Origin: Oceaniovalibus sp. ACAM 378
GTDB taxonomy: Bacteria; Pseudomonadota; Alphaproteobacteria; Rhodobacterales; Rhodobacteraceae
Reading direction: 5' to 3'
Assembly: GCF_008085915.1 (NCBI RefSeq)
Contig: NZ_VSJK01000007.1
Span: forward strand, 244,404-308,403
DNA: 64,000 nt
Made by a program: the position numbers and the translations under genes. How positions within the stretch are numbered: position 1 is the stretch's first letter; every line of letters starts with the position of its first letter. The notes under the pieces are model-generated. The model was not told where the DNA came from. It saw nothing but the letters and a program-made list of their open reading frames with translations, and made no database searches. Positions 46,162-54,292 of the stretch are shown here, in pieces.

Positions 46162-47244
46162 TTACTCCAGCGTGATCGCCCGTTCTTCCAGTATGCTCTG
46201 TTCCGCCGCCAACACGATGCGCAGCGAATTCACCGCCGACTCCATTGAATCGGTCAGGTCCAGATCTTCGCGGATGGCGCGCAGGAACAGATCCTGTTCG
46301 CGGTCGCAAAGCTCCTGATGATCCGGCTCATCCTCCATCGACAGGATCTCGTCCGGCTTGGTGAATTTCTTGTCCGGCCCGACCTCGGCATGGTGAATGC
46401 GGATCGCATCGGTTTTTGTGTGCCGGTCGATATCTGCGCTGTCAGACATCTCCACGTCATTGCCGCGCGCCGAATTGTTGGCGGTGATGCTGACGGCCCC
46501 CTTCGGACCGATCACATCCTTAACAAAGAACGCCTCTTCCGACATCATCGGGCCCCACCCGGCCTCGTACCAGCCAACCGAGCCATCATCGAAGGTGACA
46601 TGCAGATGGCCATAGTTCTGCTTGGCCGCATCGTCCCACAATTTCACGCCGATCCCATGCACCCGGACGGGTTTCGCACCGGTCAGCTGGCACATGACAT
46701 CGACATAATGCACGCCGCAATCGACGATCGGGATCAGGCTGTCGATCAGATTCTTGTGCCAGTGCCATGCATCGCCCGAGCTTTGCTGGTTCAGGTTCAG
46801 CCGCATGACCAAAGGCTTGCCCAGTTCGCGCCCCTTTTCGATGAAGGTGATCCAGCTTGGATGCACCCGCAGGATATAGCCCAGCACCAATTTGCGGTTC
46901 GCGACCTTGGCGGCATCGACGACCTTTTGCGCATCCTTGATATTGGTCGCGATGGGTTTTTCCATGAACACATGGCAGCCCGCCGCAAAGGCGCGCAGGG
47001 CGAAATCGGCATGGGTGTCGGGCCAGGAGTTGATCGAGACGGCGTCAGGTTTCGCTTCGGCCAGCGCTGTGTCGTAATCCTCGAACAGGGGATATCCCTG
47101 CAACTCGGCAGGAATTTCGCGGGACTTCATCGAGCGGCTCATCAAGCCGACGATTTCGAACCCGTCATTGCGGTGATAGGCGCTGGCATGGGACGCCCCC
47201 ATGTTGCCCAACCCCACGACCAATACGCGCACCTTGTCGGCCAT
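46162..47244 (-). CDS. Gfo/Idh/MocA family oxidoreductase
   Basis: A 360-residue NAD(P)-dependent dehydrogenase. The Rossmann loop is VVGLGNMGASHASAY. The EKP catalytic triplet is in VFMEKPIATN. A conserved His region lies in IVDCGVHYVDVMCQLTG. These enzymes usually oxidise sugars, inositols or sugar acids, so a carbohydrate-like moiety is expected in the substrate. The gene is 10 bases from the amidase and 84 bases downstream of the NitT-type binding protein. Confidence 0.92.
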   Translation of the reverse strand: MADKVRVLVVGLGNMGASHASAYHRNDGFEIVGLMSRSMKSREIPAELQGYPLFEDYDTALAEAKPDAVSINSWPDTHADFALRAFAAGCHVFMEKPIATNIKDAQKVVDAAKVANRKLVLGYILRVHPSWITFIEKGRELGKPLVMRLNLNQQSSGDAWHWHKNLIDSLIPIVDCGVHYVDVMCQLTGAKPVRVHGIGVKLWDDAAKQNYGHLHVTFDDGSVGWYEAGWGPMMSEEAFFVKDVIGPKGAVSITANNSARGNDVEMSDSADIDRHTKTDAIRIHHAEVGPDKKFTKPDEILSMEDEPDHQELCDREQDLFLRAIREDLDLTDSMESAVNSLRIVLAAEQSILEERAITLE

Positions 47245-47274
47245 GTCTTTTCCCCTTTGGTTTCAAGTGGCCGC

Positions 47275-47295
47275 GCGCCGGAAAAGCTCCGGCGC
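47275..47295 (-). other. Stem-loop after the NitT/TauT-type binding-protein gene
   Basis: GCGCCGGA-N5-TCCGGCGC, an 8-bp perfect stem in the gap between the binding-protein stop and the Gfo/Idh start. No T run on the minus strand, so it is more likely an mRNA stabiliser or partial attenuator than a full terminator. It mirrors the inverted repeat after the DppA-like gene. Confidence 0.6.
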
Positions 47296-47327
47296 ACGGT
47301 TTCAGTTTCATCAGATCGCCCGACTTT

Positions 47328-48464
47328 TCAGATCGCCTGTGCAAACAGATTGGCACGGATCGCTTCGATATCGACGGCGGCCAGACCCTCGCTCAGTTCC
47401 GCGGCATCGGCGTCGGCCTTGACCTTGTCGTGGTCGAAATCATTGGCCGGGCCGACGAAACGGTTGGTCAGCACCTTGTCGGCGTCGATGAGGTCGGTAC
47501 CGTCGATTTCGGCGATCAGCGAAAAGAAGGTCTTCCAGCTTTCCATGTCATGAAAGCCCCAGCCCTCACGATTCTCCATGTCGCCACGATTGACGTTGAA
47601 CTGTTGCAGGATCGATGTCGTCGCCAATTCCGGCGTCAGGTTCGCTGCCAGATCCGGGAACTCGTCGAACACGGCCTGTACAGCGGCGCGGGGATTGTGC
47701 TGGGTGAACTCCATCCCCATTGCCCAGCCGCGCAGGTATTTTTCAAGGAAGGCGGCGCGATCCGGGTCTTCGATATCGGAACTGCGCACCACGAAGGTAT
47801 TGGCGGGAAGAGGCGAATTCTGCACCCCCAGCCAATATTCGAAATCCAGCCCGGTCGCGATCCACTCGGCGCGCAACCCTTCCCAAGACAGTGCCGCATC
47901 GCCCTGTCCGGCGGCAAGTGCCGTACCCCATGTGGGCCAGCCTGCCTCGACGTATTTCACCTTGGTCACATCGACGCCCTGCGCCTTGAGCATCGGATCG
48001 ACGATGCTCTGCCATGCGGCCGAGCCAAGGAGGATCGTCTTGCCTTCCAGATCCTTCAGGTCGTTCGATCCCTCGCCCTTGCGGAAGGCGATGCCGAAGG
48101 TATCAAGAGCGCCCATATGGAACACGCTGGTCAGATCCATGCCGTTCTGAAGCCCGAAGGCAAAGACGCCCGGCGAGGGATAGCCCATGTCGGCCTGTCC
48201 GACGTCGACGAATTTCACCGTCGCCGTGCCATCTGACGGCCCGGGCTGCATTTCGATATTCAGACCATCGAAATAGCCCATCTTCTTGCCGATCCAGAAG
48301 GCATAGTCGTCCAGCACTTCGATCGTGCCGCGCGGGCTGATCCAGGTGAAGGGCTCGTCATAGGGTGTGGCCCCTGCAAGACGCGGCATCGCGCCCACGC
48401 TCACGATACCCGCGGCGGAAACCTGCAAAAGGCGGCGGCGGCTGAAAGTCGGTTGGTTTTTCAT
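47328..48464 (-). CDS. NitT/TauT-type ABC substrate-binding protein
   Basis: A 378-residue periplasmic binding protein of the SsuA/TauA/NMT1 class. The start at 48464 gives a twin-arginine signal: SRRRLLQVSAAG, with cleavage near GATPY. PGPSDGTATVKFVDVGQADMGYPS and DLKDLEGKTILLGSAAWQ are family features. Ligands of this class include nitrate, taurine, sulfonates, pyrimidine precursors and riboflavin; the ligand here is unknown. Tat export suggests it folds before export. Confidence 0.9.
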   Translation of the reverse strand: MKNQPTFSRRRLLQVSAAGIVSVGAMPRLAGATPYDEPFTWISPRGTIEVLDDYAFWIGKKMGYFDGLNIEMQPGPSDGTATVKFVDVGQADMGYPSPGVFAFGLQNGMDLTSVFHMGALDTFGIAFRKGEGSNDLKDLEGKTILLGSAAWQSIVDPMLKAQGVDVTKVKYVEAGWPTWGTALAAGQGDAALSWEGLRAEWIATGLDFEYWLGVQNSPLPANTFVVRSSDIEDPDRAAFLEKYLRGWAMGMEFTQHNPRAAVQAVFDEFPDLAANLTPELATTSILQQFNVNRGDMENREGWGFHDMESWKTFFSLIAEIDGTDLIDADKVLTNRFVGPANDFDHDKVKADADAAELSEGLAAVDIEAIRANLFAQAI

Positions 48465-48494
48465 CTGTCTTCTCCCTTTAGTTTTTTTCATTTT

Positions 48495-49328
48495 TCATGC
48501 GTCCCAACTGGCCCATTTCTTACCGATCAGAAAGAAAATAGCGTAGATGGCGATGCCCAGAAACGACAGGATCATCACCACCGCAAAGAACTCCGGCATC
48601 TGAATCCGCGACGAATAACTGGTCAGCCGGTTGCCAAGGCCAAAGCCGCCACCGACCATTTCCGCCCCCACCGCCGTCAGCAAACCGAAGATCGCGCCGA
48701 TCATCAACCCGACAAGGATCATCGGCAGGGCCATGGGCGCGCGGATCTTCCAGAATATCTGCAACGTCGAGGCGCCATAACTGCGCGCCAGCGCGATCTT
48801 GGCACTGTCGGTGCGTCGAAACCCGGTGGCCGCGTTGATCATCACCATCGGCCCCGACGCCAGCGCCACCGCAATGATCCGCGGCGTATAGCCGAAACCA
48901 AAGCGCAAGATCAGCAGCGGCACCAGCGCCAGCATCGGCGTGGTGACCAGCAACAGGATATAGGGCGCGATGATCTTTTCGCTGAAGGGAAACTGGGTGA
49001 TCACCGCCGCAAGCACCAGCCCGACCGACGCACCGATGGCAAATCCGCCCAAAAGCTCAACCAGAGTATGCCCCAGATGCGGCGCGATCAGCGGAAACTG
49101 CGTCACCAGCGCCGTGCCGATGGCCGAGGGCGGCGGCATGATATAATGCGGCACCTCGAAAAGCCGCAGCGCCAGTTCCAGCCCGCCGATAACGATGATC
49201 GCGGTGACGATGATCGCGACGATTTCGGCCCGCGTGCGGCTGGCCCCGCCGGGAGCAAAGGCCGACAGGTTCGTCATGTTGACGCCGCCGCCGCCCTGTT
49301 TTTTGAATTCGGGGGTAATGTCGCCCAT
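48495..49328 (-). CDS. NitT/TauT-type ABC permease
   Basis: A 277-residue inner-membrane permease (SsuC/TauC-like) with about six membrane segments and an EAA-type loop, ALARSYGASTLQIFWKIRAPMALP. The start MGDITPEFKKQ at 49328 lies 4 bases after the ATPase stop, while a longer frame runs into the ATPase gene. It is the middle gene of the importer at the head of the catabolic run. Confidence 0.9.
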   Translation of the reverse strand: MGDITPEFKKQGGGGVNMTNLSAFAPGGASRTRAEIVAIIVTAIIVIGGLELALRLFEVPHYIMPPPSAIGTALVTQFPLIAPHLGHTLVELLGGFAIGASVGLVLAAVITQFPFSEKIIAPYILLLVTTPMLALVPLLILRFGFGYTPRIIAVALASGPMVMINAATGFRRTDSAKIALARSYGASTLQIFWKIRAPMALPMILVGLMIGAIFGLLTAVGAEMVGGGFGLGNRLTSYSSRIQMPEFFAVVMILSFLGIAIYAIFFLIGKKWASWDA

Positions 49329-49332
49329 GATC

Positions 49333-50115
49333 TTACTCTGCCGCCTTTGCCCGGGTACCTGCGATGCCGCCCTTGATCGCATTCATCAGATCGAACACCT
49401 GCTTGCCCGCCATAACCTCGGCCGTGCGCGGGCGCGGCAGGTCGATATCGTGGATCGCGGCCACCGTCCCCGGCCGGCCGGACAGAACGACGACGCGATC
49501 CGACAGGAACACCGCCTCTTCGATCGAGTGGGTGATAAAGACTATGGTGGTCTTGCTCTCCAGCCAGATCTCTTCGACCAGCCGGTTCATCTCTTCGCGG
49601 GTGAAAGTGTCGAGCGCGCCAAAGGGTTCGTCCATCAACAGCACAGAAGGATGCTGCGACAGCGCCCGCACAATCGATGCCCGCTGCTGCATCCCGCCCG
49701 ACAGCGCACCGGGCATGGCGTCTTCGAACCCCGTCAGCCCGACCCGGTCCAGCAGATGCGCGATCCAGTCGTGATCGGGTTTTTCTCCGGTCACTTCGAA
49801 GGGAAACAGGATGTTGCGCCGCAGATTGCGCCAGGGCAGCAGGTTCGCCTCTTGAAAGACCAGCCCGATATCGCGGTGCGGCTTGTGGATCGGCATGCCA
49901 TCGAGCCGGATTTCACCACCGCTCAGTCCGTGCAGCCCCGACATGCACCACAGCAGGGTCGTCTTGCCACAACCCGACGGGCCGACGATGGAAACGATCT
50001 CGTTCTGGGCTACGGAAAAGGTACATTCCTGCAACGCCAGAAAAGTACCATAGGCCTTGGAGGCGCCGTCGATCTCCAGCTTGGGACGCGGGCCGTGGGT
50101 CGTGGGGTCGGTCAA
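49333..50115 (-). CDS. NitT/TauT-type ABC ATPase
   Basis: A 260-residue ATPase (SsuB/TauB-like): Walker A GPSGCGKTTLLW, signature LSGGMQQRASIVRAL, Walker B VLLMDEPFGALD, and the switch His in VFITHSIEEAVFL. It is the first gene of the 14-gene minus-strand run. Its start lies 57 bases from the perfect palindrome TGTAAGTGACTTACA, placing the run under likely control of the divergent RpiR-family regulator. Confidence 0.92.
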   Translation of the reverse strand: MTDPTTHGPRPKLEIDGASKAYGTFLALQECTFSVAQNEIVSIVGPSGCGKTTLLWCMSGLHGLSGGEIRLDGMPIHKPHRDIGLVFQEANLLPWRNLRRNILFPFEVTGEKPDHDWIAHLLDRVGLTGFEDAMPGALSGGMQQRASIVRALSQHPSVLLMDEPFGALDTFTREEMNRLVEEIWLESKTTIVFITHSIEEAVFLSDRVVVLSGRPGTVAAIHDIDLPRPRTAEVMAGKQVFDLMNAIKGGIAGTRAKAAE

Positions 50116-50171
50116 ATGTCGCTCTCCTGAAGGGGTGGCGGGCGGCGGTGCGGTTTACCTACCGTAAACTG

Positions 50172-50186
50172 TGTAAGTGACTTACA
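50172..50186. promoter_or_regulatory. Perfect TGTAA-N5-TTACA palindrome (probable RpiR-family operator)
   Basis: TGTAAGTGACTTACA, a 15-bp palindrome with perfect 7-bp arms, sits in the divergent gap between the importer run and the RpiR-family gene. The half-sites and spacing match the known HexR box pattern (TGTAA-N5-TTACA); HexR is an RpiR-family regulator. Binding is inferred. Confidence 0.75.
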
Positions 50187-50255
50187 ATTCTGTCAAGAGA
50201 TTCCGGAAGAAACTGTTCATGGGCCGATAAAAACAATAAAACTGCCATTTCACCC

Positions 50256-50270
50256 TGTCATATTCTTACA
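50256..50270. promoter_or_regulatory. Second, imperfect TGTCA-N5-TTACA box
   Basis: TGTCATATTCTTACA differs at one half-site position from the TGTAA-N5-TTACA pattern, 84 bases from the first box and 59 bases before the regulator start. It could serve autoregulation or looping between the two sites. Confidence 0.55.
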
Positions 50271-50328
50271 AAATACCTTGACCCAACGGCAACTGTTGGT
50301 GACGATGCCGCAACAGCGAGAGGTGTGC

Positions 50329-51285
50329 ATGGACGTGAACCCGCCGAAAACATCCCCGCCAAACCCGGCAAAGACCGCGCATCCTTTGCCCGGATTTCAA
50401 AAGCGGATTCCTGACATCGTCGGGCGGATCAAGGACAATCTGGCAACGCTCAGCCCGGCAGAACGCAAGGTCGGCGCGGCGGTGCTGATCAACGTTCGGC
50501 AGGCGGTTGAAGACAGCAATGCCGCCCTCGCCGCCCGCGCCGGGGTCAGTGAACCCAGCGTCACCCGGTTCTGCCGTGCCATCGGGTGCGACGGGGTGCG
50601 GGATTTCAAGCTCAAGCTCGCGCAGAGCCTTGTGGTGGGCGAACTGTACCTGAACGCCGACCGCGCGCCCGACCGGCCCGATTCTGACGCGCCGGTCTTC
50701 TGGGGGCCGATCCTTGCCGATGGGCGCGACGCGGTGCGCGAGGTCGAACGACAGCTTTCGCCCGCCGCCGTACTGGCCGCCGCCGACGCCATTGCGCAGG
50801 CTGCGCAGGTCGTGACCTTCGGCCTTGGTGGCAGCGCCACAGCTCTTGCGCAAGAGACCCAGCACCGGTTGTTCCGCTATGGGGTGCGGGTGGCCTGCTG
50901 CACCGATCCCTATCTGATGCGGATGACCGCGGCGACCCTGCGCCGGGGCGATGTGGTGATCGCCATATCGGCCTCGGGCAAGACGGCGGAATTGATCGAG
51001 GCGGCGGGGCTGGCCCGCAGCTATGGCGCCACGACGATCGCGGTGACGGCCACGGCCAGCCTGCTTGCCGAAACCGTCGAACATCCGCTCTGTGTCGCGA
51101 TTGCCGAAACCGCCGACACGCTGACCCCGACCGCGTCGCGCTTTGCCTATCTGGCGATCATCGACCTGCTATCGGCGGCCACGGGTTATGCGCTTGGACC
51201 CTCGGCGCGCGAAAGCCTGCGGCGGATCAAATACACGGCCCTTAATCACCGAACAGGCAATGTTCTGGAACCGCTGGGAGACTAG
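50329..51285 (+). CDS. MurR/RpiR family transcriptional regulator
   Basis: A 318-residue regulator. An N-terminal HTH_6 domain has NAALAARAGVSEPSVTRFCR as recognition region. A C-terminal SIS domain (VVTFGLGGSATALAQ ... VVIAISASGKTAELIEAA) usually binds a phosphosugar. ATG 50329 was chosen because GAGAGG precedes it and the upstream 17 residues lack family features. It is divergent from the 14-gene run and 2 bases upstream of the flavin monooxygenase gene, so it may control both sides. A phosphosugar-like effector is expected from the family. Confidence 0.93.
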   Translation: MDVNPPKTSPPNPAKTAHPLPGFQKRIPDIVGRIKDNLATLSPAERKVGAAVLINVRQAVEDSNAALAARAGVSEPSVTRFCRAIGCDGVRDFKLKLAQSLVVGELYLNADRAPDRPDSDAPVFWGPILADGRDAVREVERQLSPAAVLAAADAIAQAAQVVTFGLGGSATALAQETQHRLFRYGVRVACCTDPYLMRMTAATLRRGDVVIAISASGKTAELIEAAGLARSYGATTIAVTATASLLAETVEHPLCVAIAETADTLTPTASRFAYLAIIDLLSAATGYALGPSARESLRRIKYTALNHRTGNVLEPLGD

Positions 51286-51287
51286 GA

Positions 51288-53126
51288 ATGAACGATAAAG
51301 GCGCAGCAGATATTGGCGCAACAGTTACTGGGGCAACAGAAGCGGGCGCACAGGATTGGCTGGACCGTTTCGCCGGGGTGCTGGGGCATGCGGATGTCGG
51401 CGCGCTGTTCCATGACGACTGCCACTGGCGCGACCTGCTGGCGTTTACCTTCAATCTGGTCACTCTGAATGGGCGCGGGCGCATCGCCGATATGCTGGCC
51501 GACCGGCTGGGCACCGTTTGCCCGCAAAACTGGCGGCTGACCGGTACGCCTGAAACGGATGAAGACGGCTTCACCGAGGCGTGGTTCGCCTTTGACACGT
51601 CGCTTGGTCCGGCCATCGGAGCGCTTCGGCTGGACGGTGGCCAATGCCGCCACTTTTACACTGCGCTGACCGATCTGACCGGTCACGAAGAACCGGTCGG
51701 GCGCAATCGCCCCCTTGGGGTGCGCCACGGTGCCACCCGCAACCGGCAGACCTGGACCGACGCACGGCAGGCCGAGATTGCGGCGATGGGGGCCGAGGAA
51801 CATCCCCACACCCTGATTATCGGCGGCGGACAGGGCGGGCTGGCACTGGCGGCACGGCTGCGCGCATTGGGGGTTCCGGCGCTTATCGTTGAATCCAACC
51901 CGCGCGCCGGGGACAGTTGGCGCAACCGCTATCGCACGCTGGTGCTGCACGATCCGGTCTGGTTCGACCACATGCCCTATATGCCGTTTCCGCGAAACTG
52001 GCCGGTGTTCACGCCAAAGGACAAGATGGGCGATTGGCTTGAGGCTTACGCGCAGGTGATGGAGTTGCCGATCTGGACCTCGACCCGTTGCGAAAGCGCA
52101 GCCTGGGATGGCGAGTGCTGGACGGTGAAGGTGAACCGCAAGGGCACCCCCGTGACCCTGCGCGCGCAGCATCTGGTTTTTGCCACCGGGGCCTATGGCC
52201 CGCCGCGCCCGATCCCGTTCGAGGGGGCGGCAGATTTCAACGGGACGCTGATCCATTCGCGCGACTACAAGGGTGCCGAGCAATGGAAGGGCAAGAATTG
52301 CGTGGTGATCGGCGCGGCCAGTTCCGCCCATGATGTGGCGGTGGATCTGTGGGAGGCAGGGGCGCATGTCACCATGATCCAACGCTCGCCCACCACGGTG
52401 GTGAAATCAGATACGCTGATGGAGTTGGGTTTCGATACCTATTCCGAAGACGCGCTGGAGCGGGGGGTCGACACTGACCGCGCCGACCACATGGCGGCCT
52501 CGATGCCGTTTGGCCCGATGGCGGCACGACAGCGGCGACTTTACGAAACCATCCGCGCCCGCGACGCCGATTTCTATGACCGGCTGGCGGCGGCGGGATT
52601 CGCGCTGGATTTCGGTGAGGATGAAAGCGGGCTGATGATGAAGGCGCTGCGCACCGGTGCCGGATATTACATCGACGTGGGCGGTTCCGAACTGATTGCC
52701 TCGGGGGAAATCGGCGTGATTTCAGGTGTCGGGGTGGACCGGGTGACTGCGCAGGGCGTGACGCTGTCGGACGGGCGCGAGGTTGCCGCCGATCTGATCG
52801 TCGCTTGTCTCGGCTATCAGTCGATGCACGAGAACGTCGCCACCATCGTCGACCGTGAAACGGCCGATCGGGTCGGGCCCTGCTGGGGTCTTGGCTCGGG
52901 GGTGCGGGGCGATCCGGGGCCATGGGTCGGCGAACCGCGCAATATGTGGAAACCCGTCGCCCATGACAATCTGTGGTTCCACGGCGGAAATCTGGCGATG
53001 TCGCGATTTTACTCGAAATATCTAGCGATGCAGATCAAGGCGCGGATGGAGGGGATCGCGCCGCCCGTCTGGGCTGGCGCGATCCCGCGTCCCGAAAGCG
53101 AGACGCGCAATGTCACTGCGGCTTGA
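51288..53126 (+). CDS. Flavin-dependent monooxygenase with N-terminal NTF2-like domain
   Basis: A 612-residue protein. Residues about 15-150 look like a SnoaL/NTF2-type domain (FAGVLGHADVGALFHDDCHWRDLLAFT). The rest is an FMO/YUCCA-type enzyme: FAD loop IIGGGQGGLALAARL, the FATG region FATGAYGPP, the FMO-identifying FNGTLIHSRDYK, and an NADPH site VVIGAASSAHDVA that deviates from the usual GXGXSG. It would oxygenate a nitrogen, sulfur or carbonyl group. It follows the regulator by 2 bases and overlaps the convergent RidA gene by 14 bases. Confidence 0.88.
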   Translation: MNDKGAADIGATVTGATEAGAQDWLDRFAGVLGHADVGALFHDDCHWRDLLAFTFNLVTLNGRGRIADMLADRLGTVCPQNWRLTGTPETDEDGFTEAWFAFDTSLGPAIGALRLDGGQCRHFYTALTDLTGHEEPVGRNRPLGVRHGATRNRQTWTDARQAEIAAMGAEEHPHTLIIGGGQGGLALAARLRALGVPALIVESNPRAGDSWRNRYRTLVLHDPVWFDHMPYMPFPRNWPVFTPKDKMGDWLEAYAQVMELPIWTSTRCESAAWDGECWTVKVNRKGTPVTLRAQHLVFATGAYGPPRPIPFEGAADFNGTLIHSRDYKGAEQWKGKNCVVIGAASSAHDVAVDLWEAGAHVTMIQRSPTTVVKSDTLMELGFDTYSEDALERGVDTDRADHMAASMPFGPMAARQRRLYETIRARDADFYDRLAAAGFALDFGEDESGLMMKALRTGAGYYIDVGGSELIASGEIGVISGVGVDRVTAQGVTLSDGREVAADLIVACLGYQSMHENVATIVDRETADRVGPCWGLGSGVRGDPGPWVGEPRNMWKPVAHDNLWFHGGNLAMSRFYSKYLAMQIKARMEGIAPPVWAGAIPRPESETRNVTAA

Positions 53127-53478
53127 AAGCGATCGCTTCGATCTCGACCGCAATGTCGATCATCAGCCGGGATTCCGCAGTGGACCGGGCCGGAGGATCT
53201 TTCGGGAAATGCCTACCATAGGCTTCATTGAAGGCCGGAAAATCATCCCGGTCGCGCAGCCAGACGGTGGTTTTCACCACATCCGACAATTCGCAGCCTG
53301 CCAGTTTAAGCTGGGTCTCGATGTTCTTCATCACCTGATCGGTTTCCGGGCCGACGCCGCCCGACACGATTTCTCCATCGGCCCCGACCGGCACCTGACC
53401 CGAAACGAAAACGAAATCGCCCGCCCGCATTGCGGGCGACAGCGGAACCTTTGCGCTGCCAAAAGCCTGCTTGCTCAT
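53113..53478 (-). CDS. RidA family enamine/imine deaminase
   Basis: A 121-residue RidA/YjgF-family protein, which hydrolyses reactive enamines or imines released by PLP-dependent dehydratases. It starts MSKQAFGSAKVPLSPAMRAGD. FVFVSGQVPVGADG, the NIETQLKLAGCELSDVVKTTVWL segment and the C-terminal arginine-containing RSTAESRL are typical. ATG 53478 fits the family; longer upstream frames do not. It is the only minus-strand gene among the plus-strand neighbours, divergent from an SDR and a D-threonine aldolase-like PLP enzyme whose imine products it could clear. Confidence 0.93.
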   Translation of the reverse strand: MSKQAFGSAKVPLSPAMRAGDFVFVSGQVPVGADGEIVSGGVGPETDQVMKNIETQLKLAGCELSDVVKTTVWLRDRDDFPAFNEAYGRHFPKDPPARSTAESRLMIDIAVEIEAIAFKPQ

Positions 53479-53531
53479 TGCATACACTCCCTGTTTTGTT
53501 GCGCTGTGATCCTGATCTACGTGAACAAGGA

Positions 53532-54284
53532 ATGCCAGAGATGATCCGACTTGACGGAAAACGCGTTGTTCTGACCGGAGCCGGGGGCGGCGTCGGCACG
53601 CGGATGGTCGCCGCGTTCCGGGATGCGGGCGCACAGATCGTCGTCTGCGAAAGGGAAGGTGTCGACCTGCCCGCCGATCTGGAAACGCATCGTTTCGATC
53701 TGGCCGATCCCGCCGCTGTCGGGACCGCCGCAGAAGCAATCATCGCCAATGCCCCACCTGACATTTTTGTCTCGAACGCCGGGGTGACTCATGCCGAAAT
53801 GCTCGATGATCTCACTCCCGCCTCGCTCGCCTTTGAAATGGCGGCGAATTTCACCGGCGCGGCGGAACTGTCGCGGCGGCTGTCCGTGGCAATGCGCGGG
53901 CGTGGCGGGGCGATGGTGTTCGTCGCCTCGGTCAACGCCCTGAGCCATCACGGCAACCCGGCCTATTCGGCGGCCAAGGCGGCGCTGCTGGCATGGATGC
54001 GCGCACTGGCCGTGGAAGAGGGGCGTTATGGGCTGCGCGCCAACGCCATCTGCCCCGGTTCGATCCATACCCCGGTCTGGGATGCAAGGATCGCCGCCGA
54101 TGCCGGAGTGCTCGACAATGTGGCGAAACTCTATCCGCTTGGCCGTTTCGTGACCCCGGATGAGGTGGCGCAAGCGGTCCTGTTCCTGTCCAGCCCCCTT
54201 GCCTCTGGCATCACTGGCGTCACAATGCCGGTGGATGCCGGGCTGATGGCTGGCAACCTTCCTTTCATCGACGCGATCACCTGA
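53532..54284 (+). CDS. SDR family oxidoreductase
   Basis: A 250-residue classical SDR. The NAD(P) loop is TGAGGGVGT, the NAG motif is FVSNAGVTH, the catalytic Ser lies in FVASVNALSHHG, and YSAAK is the YXXXK pair. ANAICPGSIHTPVWD and GVTMPVDAGLMAG close it. ATG 53532 or 53541 both work; AAGGA precedes the first. The D-threonine aldolase-like gene begins 8 bases after its stop, indicating joint expression. Confidence 0.9.
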   Translation: MPEMIRLDGKRVVLTGAGGGVGTRMVAAFRDAGAQIVVCEREGVDLPADLETHRFDLADPAAVGTAAEAIIANAPPDIFVSNAGVTHAEMLDDLTPASLAFEMAANFTGAAELSRRLSVAMRGRGGAMVFVASVNALSHHGNPAYSAAKAALLAWMRALAVEEGRYGLRANAICPGSIHTPVWDARIAADAGVLDNVAKLYPLGRFVTPDEVAQAVLFLSSPLASGITGVTMPVDAGLMAGNLPFIDAIT

Positions 54285-54292
54285 GGCACCCC

